This document shows positions 22,434-33,693 of a stretch of 64,000 nucleotides of DNA, piece by piece. Within the stretch, counting starts at the first letter, position 1. Every line of letters begins with the position of its first letter. The stretch lies in contig NC_080041.1 of NCBI RefSeq assembly GCF_012489685.1, positions 27,393,780 through 27,457,779 on the forward strand, written 5' to 3'. The notes beneath the pieces are model-generated. The model saw nothing but the letters and a program-made list of their open reading frames with translations, did not search any database and was not told the origin of the DNA. The position numbers and the translations under genes were made by a program. The stretch comes from Lotus japonicus (taxonomy: Eukaryota; Streptophyta; Magnoliopsida; Fabales; Fabaceae).

Positions 22434-22495
22434 GTATAAGTTTATACAATACATTATGAACTTTTGGGCTAACATTGTATTGTATAAACTTATAC
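22434..22495. repeat. Perfect 20-bp inverted repeat
   Basis: GTATAAGTTTATACAATACA (22434-22453) is the exact reverse complement of 22476-22495, with a 22-bp loop. The same wording (AAGCTTATACAAT) recurs at the ends of the neighbouring 22538-23200 element, so this may be a relic of a related element. Confidence 0.8.
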
Positions 22496-22537
22496 ATCAA
22501 TCTCCTCTTATACATTAAAATGATGTATTATTTAAGT

Positions 22538-23200
22538 CCCGTTTGATATGTTGTATAGTATAAAACCTGATAGTATAAGGTCAGATTGTATTAGGCATGA
22601 CAGAATAAGGTTTGATGAAATCTTAATACTGTACAATGTTTGGTCATGCACTATATATTTGGTGACGATAATGGTCATGCGCTGTATAATTTGGCGGCGG
22701 CGGTGGTGGTAGTAGCGGCGATGATGGTAGTAACTGTCATAGCGGCGATAGTAGCAGTGGTGGAAGATGGTGGCAACAGTGGTAGTGGAGGGTGGTGGTG
22801 GTAGTAGCAGCGATGGTGGTAGTAGCGGTGATAGCGGCGATGGTGGTAGTGGTGGAAGGTGGTGGCAACAGTGGTGGTGGAGGGTGGTGGCAGTGGCGGT
22901 GGCGGTGGCGGTGGCGTGAAGGGTGGTGGCGACAGTGGATGATAGTGGTGGTCACGATAGTGGTGGTGGAGGGTGAATGGTGGGAGCAGTGGAGAGTGGT
23001 GGTGATGTGGCTTATACGTCATATCTTATCAGACTTTATCCACCACCTACATGGTGGATTAAATAATACATCATTTTGATGAACAAGGGTGGGTTGATGG
23101 ATAAGCTTATACAATTTTATGTTAGCACCAAACAATGGATAAACTCATAATTCATTATATAAGCTTATACAATCATGCCTAATATAACATACCAAACGAG
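22538..23200. mobile_element. Short inverted-repeat element with a GGT/GGC-rich core
   Basis: The left end CCCGTTTGATATGTTGTA and the right end (reverse complement CTCGTTTGGTATGTTATA) are imperfect inverted repeats, and TAGGCATGA follows inside both ends. The core (about 22690-23005) is an imperfect GGT/GGC/GAT/GTA trinucleotide repeat, G-rich on + and C-rich on -. All open frames through it are low-complexity artefacts. Probably a MITE or other non-autonomous DNA transposon that captured or grew a microsatellite. No target duplication identified. Confidence 0.5.
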
Positions 23201-23361
23201 TCTTTCGTCAATTGGAAGTGTAATTTTAATTAAAGTAAAAAAAAAAGAGATTGTCAAATAGAGATTTTATTTTTTTAATTAATAAGAGAGAAGTGAAAAT
23301 TTTTTACCCTTTTTTCTCTCATTCAATCCTAATCATCATCTAAAGAATACTCATATTTTTC

Positions 23362-24667
23362 GGGTGAATTTATTATGATCACCTAAAAACTTGTGTAAAG
23401 TTACACCAAACCATTTTGACCTGTAGTAGCAGGTTTAGCAGGTTTTTAAAAAAAAATCAAAAAACATATATATATATATTAGTAAATTAGTTAATAAAGG
23501 ATTAGGTTAATTAGTGAATCTGGGATTAATATCTAATCCCTACCCTTCATCTTATCTTCACCGTAATCAACTTATCTTCAACCTCATCCATCATTCTTCA
23601 TCTTTCAACCACAACCTAAACCCAGATTTTTCAAAACTCATTTGAAAATGACAATAGAAATCAAAATCTGAGAACAAAAAATAGCAACAAAGCTCTCTCT
23701 GTCCATGATCTGAGTTTTGTGCGGTTGAAAGAGGTGGTGGTTGTGATTGATTTGGGAGGCGGCGGTGGTTTTCGCTGTCGCTAACATGTTGAAGATTATT
23801 TGGGGGCGAAAATGGGTTTGAAGAGGAAAGGGGTTTGGCTTCAGATCAAAACCTTCCTTTTCTTTACTTCTCTCTCGCGTCTGATGGAGGTTGGGGGTTC
23901 CTTCTGTTCCTTCTTTGCCACGCCCCCACCACCACATGACGCAAAGCTCGCAGCTTTTCCACCCTCAGTTCAAGTAACCTCCATCACAGAAGAAAAAAAA
24001 AATCAGATCTTGATGAAGAATTCCTAGATCTGGTTCGATCTTGCTAGGTTGAAGTGTAGTGCGGTGGAGTTCGAAGAAACGGCTCTGGAATTGGTTGAGG
24101 ATGGAGGTCCGTGATTTTGAACGGAGGAGAGGAGTGGTGGCCGGCGGTGCACCACCATCACCATACCCAAATCTGAAAACTCATTTTTTTTGTTTCCTTC
24201 TTCAATATTGCTGCTCCGAGGTCTTGAAACAAAAAATATAAAAAGTGAGTTTTCATTTTTTTTTATCTGTTGAAAAAGAAAGCAACAATTTTATTTTGTT
24301 TCAAGACCTGTGCTGTGCGTGATGTACATGGAAAAAGAAATTTGGTTGATTTAATGTATTGGTTGAAGATGATGATGTCATTTGCGTGAACATGTGTGAT
24401 GAGGAGGGGAGGAAGATGGAAAAGATTTGGGGTTGAGTTTCAGATATGGGGTGAGGTTCTGAAATATGGGTTGAAGAAAATGATGTGAAGAAGATGAGTG
24501 ATGAAGATGATAAGATTAAGGATAAGTGTTTTTTTTTGTACACATTAAGGATAAATGTTTGAATAAGAAAATATGATTTTTGGATTTTTTTAAAAATCCC
24601 TGTTATAGTGGATCAAAATGCTTTGGTGTAACTTTACACAAGTTTTTAGGTGATCATAATAAATTTT
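23362..24667. mobile_element. Non-autonomous MULE-like DNA transposon
   Basis: Terminal inverted repeats of about 60-70 bp: the left end reads GTGAATTTATTATGATCACC then CTAAAAACTTGTGTAAAG and TTACACCAAA, and the right end is its near-perfect complement. The 12-bp sequence CTCATATTTTTC directly flanks both ends (23350-23361 and 24668-24679). Mutator-like elements give about 9-11 bp duplications, so the 12-bp match may include chance bases. The interior has no transposase. It contains an internal perfect 16-bp hairpin (24219-24234 with 24294-24309, AGGTCTTGAAACAAAA). Confidence 0.8.
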
Positions 24668-24714
24668 CTCATATTTTTCAAGATCTAACCGTGTTTTATG
24701 GTGTAGCACGGTCA

Positions 24715-24855
24715 TAGGGATGGCAATGGGTCTCGGACCCATAGGGTACCCGCAAAAAATACTCACTATGGGTAGGGTAAAAACCCGTTAGATGGGTATG
24801 GGGTTGGGTATGAGTAATTACCCGTAAAAAGTATTGGGTCATACCCGCACACACA

Positions 24856-24887
<32 letters not shown>

Positions 24888-25396
24888 GAACAAATTAACT
24901 TAAGCTATAACTTTCAAACTTACTTATTTTAAAAATAGGTGACTATTTAAAGTATTAATAATCATTGCTAATTTACTCTCACTTATTTTTAAAATTAGTA
25001 AGTTAATAACCTACAACTTTAGGACTATATTATAAATCCAAAATTAAAATTTAAGTTATATCTTTCTTGCTTATTCGTTCTAAAAATATATATTCTTAGT
25101 TGAATGATTTTATTTGTTACGTAGATAATCTTTTGTATTTATATTAGTGTTTTTTATTTAAAAAGTTAGTTGTATTTTTTGTTTTTTATTAACAAAAATA
25201 GTGAAAAATATATTTTGAATAGCTAAATTGCGGGTAATGGACACGAGTACGGGCATATATGTACCTAGAGGCTACGGGAACGGACATTCAAGTTGCTACC
25301 CACAAAGATATGAGGACGGGTACGGATAATTTTTTAAAACACCGTGGGAATGGGTACAATAATACCCTATCCAGACCCAATCCATTGCCATCCCTA
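24715..25396. mobile_element. Non-autonomous hAT element
   Basis: Flanked by the perfect 8-bp duplication CACGGTCA (24707-24714 and 25397-25404), the size produced by hAT transposases. The ends are TAGGGATGGCAATGG on both sides in inverted orientation. The interior is AT-rich without coding capacity, with GGGTA-type subterminal motifs and an ATT trinucleotide run near 24858. Confidence 0.92.
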
Positions 25397-25505
25397 CACG
25401 GTCACGCGCCTAAACCATTTGTTAGACTAACAGTAATGGCGCGAAAAGAAGAGTGGGAAGATTGGAATGAATAATTTGATTAGGGCACACTGAGCGAAGA
25501 AGAAG

Positions 25506-28500
25506 ATGGCTTCTGCATTTGGATGGTACGGTCCTCTCATAGATCTCCGCAAAGCTTCCAATCACATCAGCGATTTCGTTCAGCTTCTCGTCTTCGTTCA
25601 TCGCTGCTTCCCCGTTCAGGTTTCTCTCTCTTCCCTCTCTCTCACTCTCTCTCATCCTCCTTCACGTTCTCTGCTTCCTCTTCACAGTGCAAATCATCGA
25701 AACGCGGAGCGGAGTTCACCCGAACCGACATCCAAGTCGGCGATGAAACCACGCCGTATTTTGGAGTCTCCATTTGGCAGCGGGACATGGGGTCCGCCGT
25801 GGCCGCCGGCGATGTTGTGCTGTTACAGAGTAATTATCATGATTTGAGCTGTTTGTTTGTCTGTTTATAATGTGAATTTGTTATCTGTTTTGGAACTGAT
25901 TTGACTGTGTTGTTGGCAGATTTCAAGATTGCTAAATATGGTGATGTTGTTGAGGCTAGAACTGTTCAGTGGTCTTCGCTTCTTTGCTTGGTTCGCTCTT
26001 ACCAGTTACTTGCCTCAGAGGGTTTGTTCTCTTCTCTGTGTGAATGTGTTCTCTGTTTCCTACTAACTCCAAGTTTGTTGATGAGTGCAGTTTGTTCCTG
26101 TTTCTTTATTTTCTAAATTATGTCCTTATGTACACTTGATATTTCTCAATTACACTAACTCATTTCACTATTGAAAAGTGCAAAGGTTAATTTAAATGTT
26201 AGAATTAAGTTTCATTCACACTCAGGGGCATAGGGAGGGGGGGGGGGGGCATGGTGGTATCATCACCTCTCCAAGCTTTTTAATTTTGTTCTTTTACATG
26301 TCATACATAGGTAATCAGATATGCTTCTGTGAAATATTTATCAGATTTTGGTGCTACTAGACTAGACAAAGTGGCTATGATTGGTGATGCCCACATAACA
26401 TTTGCATGTTTATCACCTCACATCAATGTGCATAGTTTCCACCATTTGATTGCAAGTAAATACAACAACGACAGCAGCAAAAGTTTTATCCCGTTAAGTG
26501 AGGTCGGGGATCACACGACACCATTGCGCTCGATCAAATACAAATTTTGTGGATATTATTGATCATGAGGCCGCTTTTAATAATATATTTCAACGTTCTT
26601 TTTGGCCTCCCTCTACCCTTCTTCACAAGACTAGGAACCATGTTATCAACCATTCTCAGCGATGCCTCCAAAGGTCTTCTTTGCACATATCCTAACCACC
26701 TTATTTCTCCTTAATAGATGTCACACAAATATCTCCTCGATCATTGTGTATCTTGTCCTTTCTAGTTGTCCATCCATCTATCTTAAGTCTTGACCTTCTC
26801 ATTTCTGCTACGATTACTTTCTGCTCATGTTGTCTCACTATAGCTCACCATTCACTACCATAGAGGATAGCTGGTAGTATAGCAGGTTGATAAAACTTTC
26901 ATTTGTGCTTGCTAGGTATTTTGCGGTCACAAATAACTCCTAGTGTTTTTCTGCTCTATAACCAGTCAACTTTATTTTGTATGTAACGTAGATGTCAATT
27001 TGCCCATTTTGCTTTATGATAGATTCCAGATACTTAAACTGTTAATTTGTGGTGTAATGTCGTTTTCAACTTTTACTTCCATCTTTTGTCTTAATAAAAT
27101 TACAATGCATATATTGCCTTACTCCTGCTTAAGAGAAAATCCTTAGATTTCAAAGTCTTTCACCAAATCTCAGATTGAGAATTAACCTCTTCCCTTGATT
27201 CTTCAATTAGAACTATATCATCTATAAACATCATGCAGTTATGGAGGATCTTTTGTATATCCTTGGTAAGCACGTCCAAAACCAGATTAAACAAATACAG
27301 AGTCAAGGCTGAGGCTTGATGTAAACTCATCATTATAGGAAAATCCTTAGTCACACCTCCAGGAGCTCTTATTGTAGTTGCCACCTCATACATGTCTTGT
27401 ATAGAACAAATATAAGCCTCATGGGCACTTTTTTTGAGTAAATACAGGATAGGAATCACCTATCTCTTTCTTTCATTTTCCTTTTACTAGTTACTTGTTC
27501 CTTTAATGAAAACATAACATATTGATCAAGATATTAATAACTATACTTAGTGAAAATGATCTAGGAGAATGAATGACTAGATATTTTTGCGGTGGATGAT
27601 GTGAAATGACAGAGTTGCTGGAGAATTGTCAGTACATGCAAAAGAGACTCAATGCTCAAGTCAGCATTTGAACATTATAATGATAAAGAGAAAAATATCA
27701 AAACTGTATACTGTTGTCATCGTTATATAGTGGGTGGAGTTGTTCGAGTTAGTGGTGTGATTGCATTCTATGTCCATGCAGATTCACTTAATTTGTGTTA
27801 AAGTTTGAGGATTCTCTTATTGTTTGTTTAATATGACTTTAGTGTTATCAGATATTTTGTGAGGTATATGTGGCTATATCCCATTTGTGGTTAATTGTCG
27901 AGTCCAGAAAAAAAAAAACTAATAGATACAATCTTAGCCTTAAAGAAAGAGAAATTTTGTTGAAGTATTATGCTTTATTGGAATGACAAGAAAGCATGAG
28001 GGCTTACATGTGAAGGCTTTATTGGAATGACAAGAAAGCATGAGGGCTTACATGTGAAGGCAAAAAAAGTAATCATTTTATTAACAAGATCGTTCTGTGC
28101 AGATGTTGAAGAGTTGACAACGGGTTGCCATATTGGGACAACAACAAAGGACAAGCTTAGGAGGGTCGTAAAGTGGGTGCGACAGTCTCGGTCCTCCATC
28201 TGCAACATCAAGTTGCATTCTGATCAAGTACTTTTTTTCTCTGCATTGTAATTGTTGCTTGCACTATATATTTTCACATGCATGCCTACCTATCATGAGT
28301 TGATTCTGGATGCATGTTTTATTGATATTTTCTAAGTTATTGAAGTTTTTGAACAGCATTTCTTTTCAGCTGGTGGCTGTGTCATAAAGTCATAATATTG
28401 ATGTCTTGCATATTCTTTTCATTTATCACATTATCTGTTTTCATGATGATTAAAGTTCATCTATTCTTTTCTACTCATGCTTATTGTTCATGGAGTGCAT

Positions 28501-30472
28501 TTGTGTGATTTGCCTTATACCTTTTATTTTCATAGAAAATTGTTATTAAGTGATGCTTTTATCATTATTCATTAGCACATTACAAAAGTAGTTCTAATGG
28601 TAAGTTTGAGCTCGACGGTTGAGAGATATGCATCTACCTGTGGAGAAGGGCAGCCTTGGTACTTGGTGAGTGGAGTAAGCTCACTAAAAAGGGTGTGAGG
28701 ATATCTCGTGAGACCAAAGAAATTATCATTAAAACACTAACCATACAGATATTTTTAGAGGAAGAATTCAGGTTTTCTTTTGTAAGAAGAGTAGCTTGAG
28801 AGCATAGGTGTATTTCGAAATATGCGTACCTTGTTTGCACATGATCTCATGTCCTAAATTTGAGGAGCGTGCTGTTTGCTTATGCAAATTTTGTGTTATT
28901 AGAAATGTCAGATGCCCCATTTGTTGTGCTCAAATCTAGCAATAGAAAGTTAACATCTGTTTGTTGGATGTCAAGAATAGAATATATCTATCCGGTTTTA
29001 TTGTAATTCAATTGTCCTGCAAACATAACGCATAACTGATTGTGGCTATTATGATTATACCTTGTTCATTTTGTATTGTAGGTTCAAATTTCCTTAACAA
29101 AAATGGTTTTCATTGATAAGTTGACTTCTCTTTCTTAGAAATATTACTTCCATAAATATATTGCATCCCATACAATATTAAGTTCAGAGATGCTGATGAA
29201 TCTAATGAATGTGATGACAGCAAAGAGAGTATCTGCCTAAAAACTGGGCAGTGCTTGAAGAGAGAAAGCCTAAGGACTGCTGTTCACTCATGGAGGTCTC
29301 TCAGCTAACAACATTGTGCAAGACTATAGTCTGTGCATCTATTGGTGAAATTGTTCCCCTATTTAACGCCATGACTCTCGGTGATACTGTGAAAGAGAAG
29401 ATTTTCCTTAGCAGGATAGTTAACAAATCTGAGGGTAATAACTTGGTGGAAGATCTTTTATGCTCCGGCTGCCAGCTATGTGGCTCACCCTTAGATTCAA
29501 AGTATGAGTTTAGAATGATGATAACTTTGTTTCTGTTATGCCTTCTGTTATGGTCAGTGATCATTCTTTTCATCCGTGTTTCAGATTCGAGCAAAATGCT
29601 ATTCCACTGATTTGTTCGAAAAGCTCAAGCCGCCATCATGCAATATGTTCTATATATAGGCCTTTCATGGTAAATAATATGCATACATCCTGCTCATACT
29701 GGATTCTCTTCACCAAGATCTCATCCTATCATTTATTTGATATTGGCGATTAATTTATATGCTGCATTTGATTATAGTTACTCACATGAAACTAGAAAAA
29801 TTGCTTCTTCTGTAGTTCCATATACCTCTTGTAAACTTTTTGATAAATGAAACAAGGATGGCCAAATTGATGAACTATGATGTATCTTTTTTAAGTATAT
29901 AGAATTTGAAAGCATATGTTGATATCTGGTCTGTATTTGTTTCATTAGTAAAAGTAAAAATAAGTCACGTTATAGGTCTGATTTTTAACATCGTGATTGT
30001 TCTTACAAACGTGCTTAATGCTGCTTATTGATGCAAATTTTGGCAGTTATATGTGTGGGACGAATCAGATTACATGCCAGTTCTTGTTAAGAACAGCGCT
30101 GCAGAGATCTTGTTTGGGAACATCAAGGCTGAAAAAGTCTATTCTAGTCACAGAGAACAATTGCTTAACCAAAATCCTGGTCCAAGAAATAAATGCAGGG
30201 ATAACGATGCAGATGCAAGACTTGCTAATGAACCGAGACTTTCTGGGGCCAGTGCGTTAAACGTGGGTAAGAGCTTGCAATCGGAGGAAAAGCATGATCC
30301 TGTTAAAAAGTTCAACTTTTATCATGTATGGTTAATTTTTCTGAAAATGTTGCTGAAGCAAGGAAGGAACAGTCCTCTGAAATTTGAGATCAATGTTGAT
30401 CCTACCTTAAATATTGAAAATGGAAAATTTGAAATGATTTCTGCAACGATGCCCTGCTTTGGAACTAAGTGA
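25506..30472 (+). CDS. OB-fold nucleic-acid-binding protein, RPA1/MEIOB-like (7 exons)
   Basis: Reconstructed exons: 25506-25619, 25688-25829, 25920-26021, 28103-28227, 29221-29501, 29585-29669 and 30047-30472. All introns are GT-AG and every junction keeps frame, giving 424 residues (MASAFGWYGPLIDL ... CFGTK). The N-terminal ~100 residues (FTRTDIQVGDETTPYFGVSIW, VVLLQNFKIAKYGDVVEA) read as an OB fold. A central Cys-rich patch (CSGCQLCGSPLD ... ICSKSS ... HHAICSIY) resembles the zinc-binding insert of the RPA1 DBD-C domain. The C-terminal part (VWDESDYMPVLVKN, AAEILFG) looks like a second OB region. A role in single-stranded DNA binding during replication, repair or meiosis is inferred from family resemblance. 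The gene looks intact; intron 3 (2.1 kb) carries a LINE insertion. Confidence 0.8.
26465..27436 (-). mobile_element. 5'-truncated RTE-type LINE in intron 3 of the OB-fold gene
   Basis: On the minus strand about 27459-27160 encodes a decayed reverse transcriptase piece (YICSIQDMYE, LYLFNLVLDVLTKDIQ, FIDDIVLIEESREEVN, where the family active site is FADDIVL). The 3' end near 26465-26500 carries the TTGTTG-type tail and the TGGGGTCGG-like wording usual for plant RTE elements, in antisense on the + strand. The 10-bp sequence AGTAAATACA flanks both ends (26455-26464 and 27437-27446). Confidence 0.75.
27974..28061. repeat. Perfect tandem duplication of 44 bp
   Basis: The unit starting TTTATTGGAATGACAAGAAA occurs twice without a mismatch (27974-28017 and 28018-28061), about 40 bp upstream of exon 4. 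Identity implies a very recent duplication. Confidence 0.95.
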
Positions 30473-31234
30473 TATGTTATCTATTATAATTTTCGCATAT
30501 CTGCTTTTGTATTTTCTTTCAAACTGCAAATTCTATAATTCTCTTTACACCCTCCTTCAAAATTTCATTATTTGCGTGAAAAATTATAAAAAAGGCAAGT
30601 CAGCTACAACACCATTTTAGCTATGTGAAAATAACATTTTAGAGGAAAATGTTTTGATTCTGCAAAACAGGCATGTTCCTTGGATTTGTATCCCTAAAAA
30701 ATTAGGCACTCATGCAAAATTATATATATTAAAATCAGAAGACAAAAGTATACAAAATTGGAGATTATAGCAAAGAATGCATATGACAATCCAACAGCAC
30801 ATTTTCGTTTTGCTCAAAATCAAGACAGTACTCCATGAACAAGTTAAAAATGTGATTAGGTAAAAACTAAATAAAGAGTATATCAGCCTACAAGAGTACA
30901 TTGCTCCAATTATAAAAATACAGATTGCCTCTCGAAATTCTTTTGGCTATTTTAGCTATACTATAAGGAAACCAATGTGGCCGCCTTTTCTTGGCCATCA
31001 ATATATATATGAAAAATATAAAAGAACCAAACATTTCTGAAATCTTTATGAATAAATCACCAGAGAAATCTTTCCTTATTCACCATTCGTTTACGTTGCC
31101 GGAGGAAAAAGGCCAACAACAAAGCACCAATTCATAGAACATTTGGCCATGGGCTCCCAGAAAATTTGGTTAGTTAATTGTTACAATCATGACCAAATAA
31201 ATTTAACAATATTGATAACCTCATGATATAGAGG
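30473..31234. other. Intergenic gap between convergent genes
   Basis: AT-rich sequence between the 3' ends of the OB-fold gene (+) and the 93-aa membrane protein gene (-). It must hold both 3' UTRs; no other feature recognised. Confidence 0.5.
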
Positions 31235-33693
31235 TTATGGTGTGGATTCATCTGTCTCCGCCAAAGAAGTTTCAGTTGCAGAATTTTGGGCTTCAAGTAA
31301 AGCCATTTGGCGCTCTGCGTGTTCCCTTTCGCACTGACTAATTCCCATAATAATATCAAGCATAGTACCAGTGGTGCCAAAAAATACAAGGGGTGCCAGA
31401 GATTTGCGCTTTATCCCCACTGGAATTGCCAACAAAGCTCCTGCCACAGAGAACACCCAAGTGCCCAATGCACTGCAAGCTTCCATGTTCAGTAACATTT
31501 CAAACAAAATTCAACTTTGAAAACACAAAAACATAGCCATGAAGAATGAAGAACTTTCAACAATTGAGTGAAAATGAATCCATTAAGGCTTAATATTGAA
31601 AGACCTTAGTTCCAGCGGATCTCCAGACTAGAGCAAAACATAGCCATATAGAAAAGGCACCAATCTCACTCCAACTCACAACTGTTTATAAAAGCACCTA
31701 ATATCAATTTTGTAACTGATATACAGAGGGGATTGAAAGTGGGGAGTAAACAAAAGTGCCATTGCAGCATGTCAAGAACCTTTGTGCAATGCTTACCAAG
31801 GCTCCAACCACCTATTTTGTCACAGTTGGTTTTCGCAGATAGATAAATGTCATTTAACATTAGATGAGTAACCATGGCCAAGGACATAATATTTTAACCA
31901 ACCTTAAATTCATCAAATATGATTCAGTGACTAGGCAACTGAAGCGTATACACTATACAGATTTGATAATACAAGAAGTCATATCTAAATGAGAGTGTAG
32001 TGATATAATTCTCATTCTCAATCTGTGTTGCACGGGTACGGGTACGGTACCCGGTACGGGTACGGTATTGGGTACGCGGTACGCGATTTTTGAAAAAACA
32101 GGGGTACGGGTACGTTAGATACATGTGTATCCTATCTTAATTATTTCTTCAGATTTGAAGTCAATTTTGGCTGTTTGCTACCAAATTGAATACAGGGCAA
32201 GTGGGCAACCTCATCTTAATGCCACATATGCCATACCCACTTTTTCACTCACACACTCATCCTTCAGGGTTCTGTCTCTCTCACTTTTTCCTCTTTCAAG
32301 CCTTCACTCACTCACTCACCTCACGCCCTCAAACTCACAGCCACACATCACACACTCAAATTCAGTCTTCACTCACCCACCGCCTCACCCACTCTTCACT
32401 CACTCACTCACTCACTCATGACTCACCCACCGGGCACCGCCTCACCCCCTCACCCACAGCGTCCCTCAACCCTCTTCACTCAGGTGATTACCCATTGCCC
32501 TCACAGTATTACACAACCCTCTTCACTCAAACACTCAGTCACAATTGATCAACAGAGCCAGAGGACATAGTCAAAGAAAGTTTACCTCAGAGAGAAAGAG
32601 AAAGAGAAAGGGAGCAATTGATTCGAGTAGGAAGCCGTGAAGACTGAAGGGAGAAATCAAGCAACAAGCAATCCAGTTTAGGGTTTCTTTATTTACTAAA
32701 GCCGTGGCTGCTTCTCTTTTCTTCCTTCTTTTCACGCGATTTAGGGTTCTGCTTCTCTTTTTTTTTTTTTTTTAAAGGCCAAAACGACGTCGTTTTGGCC
32801 CGTAACCCCCCCTTTTTTTTTTTGGTAACGGGTACGTACCGGGTACGTACCGTATGCGTACCCGACGCGTATGCGTACCGGGTACGTACCCGGTACGGGT
32901 ACGCGGCCAATTTGGCCGTACCCATGCATCAGAGTTCTCAATGTTCTAGGGTACCAGTACCTTGATGAATTGTCAAAAATTGTTAGGTTGTTCCTTGGAA
33001 GATTATTATACTCAAGGAGACTACTAAAGATTTATTATCAAAACAAACAACAAATCAAAATTTGACAACTTATCGAGACTTTTGAAAAAGAATGAGTACC
33101 ATAGCAACATGCCAAGCAAATACATTTTTTGTTCTGACTAATTCTCCAAAAGTGAGAATAGTTGGACCAGAGTATCTACAATGAGTGACATTTTCAATAA
33201 CCAGAGGGCATAAAACTGAAGTTTCCAATTTGATGCCCAACAATACATCAAGGAAACAAATTTTCTCGTAACAAACTCATTGCTAGATCTGTTGAATATA
33301 TTTGTCGGCTTATCAAGAGTCCAGACACACTACCCCATAATACTCCATTTCATCGATCCAACGTCTGTTACAGGGGTGCAAAATTGGAGCCTAATTTCCA
33401 CACTGAGTTAGTGAGTCCCCAATTTCACCTAATGTTAATCTAGCAACTTAAATTCAATTTGATTTCATCATTTAATAATGTGTAAAAGGGGAGTGTAAGA
33501 ATCTGGTTAAAAATATTCAATGCAATCCTATATTTCAACAAATCAAATAAATGGGTTTATCAAGTTATGAATTCAGGGGGGTGGGAGTGGAAATCAGTAA
33601 AGTGTAAAAAGCATGGATAAAGGGGAAAGAGAGAAGAAATAACACTGACTTGGAAACAGAGCAGTCTTCAAGATGCTTCTCTTCACCTCCCAT
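31235..33693 (-). CDS. Small two-helix membrane protein, 93 aa (2 exons)
   Basis: Exon 1 runs 33693-33650 (MGGEEKHLEDCSVS...) and exon 2 runs 31472-31235, joined in phase by GT at 33649 and AG at 31473. The product has two hydrophobic helices: ALGTWVFSVAGALLAIPVGI and LAPLVFFGTTGTMLDIIMGI, separated by a basic KRKS turn. A polar Glu/Gln/Ser/Thr tail follows (CEREHAERQMALLEAQ). This pattern is conserved among small plant organelle/endomembrane proteins of unknown function, but I cannot name the family. The 2.2 kb intron is expanded by a hAT element (32023-32934). Exon 1 lacks an alternative upstream ATG close by; an in-frame ATG at 33792 would add 33 residues. Confidence 0.7.
32023..32934. mobile_element. 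hAT-like element with GGTACG subterminal arrays, inside the intron
   Basis: The perfect 8-bp duplication TTCTCAAT flanks the element (32015-32022 and 32935-32942). The ends CTGTGTTGCACGGGTACGG and (complement) CTCTGATGCATGGGTACGG are imperfect inverted repeats. Both ends continue into dense arrays of GGGTACG/GGTACC motifs over about 80-110 bp. The middle holds (ACTC)n repeats and T runs, with no transposase. Confidence 0.85.

Noticed and set aside
22675..23079. Long overlapping open frames on both strands (His/Pro- and Val/Gly-rich)
   Set aside because: They are translations of the GGT/GGC trinucleotide repeat; all frames are open because of composition, not coding.
32125..32548. Ser/Thr/His/Pro-rich frames
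   Set aside because: Translations of (ACTC)n repeats inside the hAT-like element.
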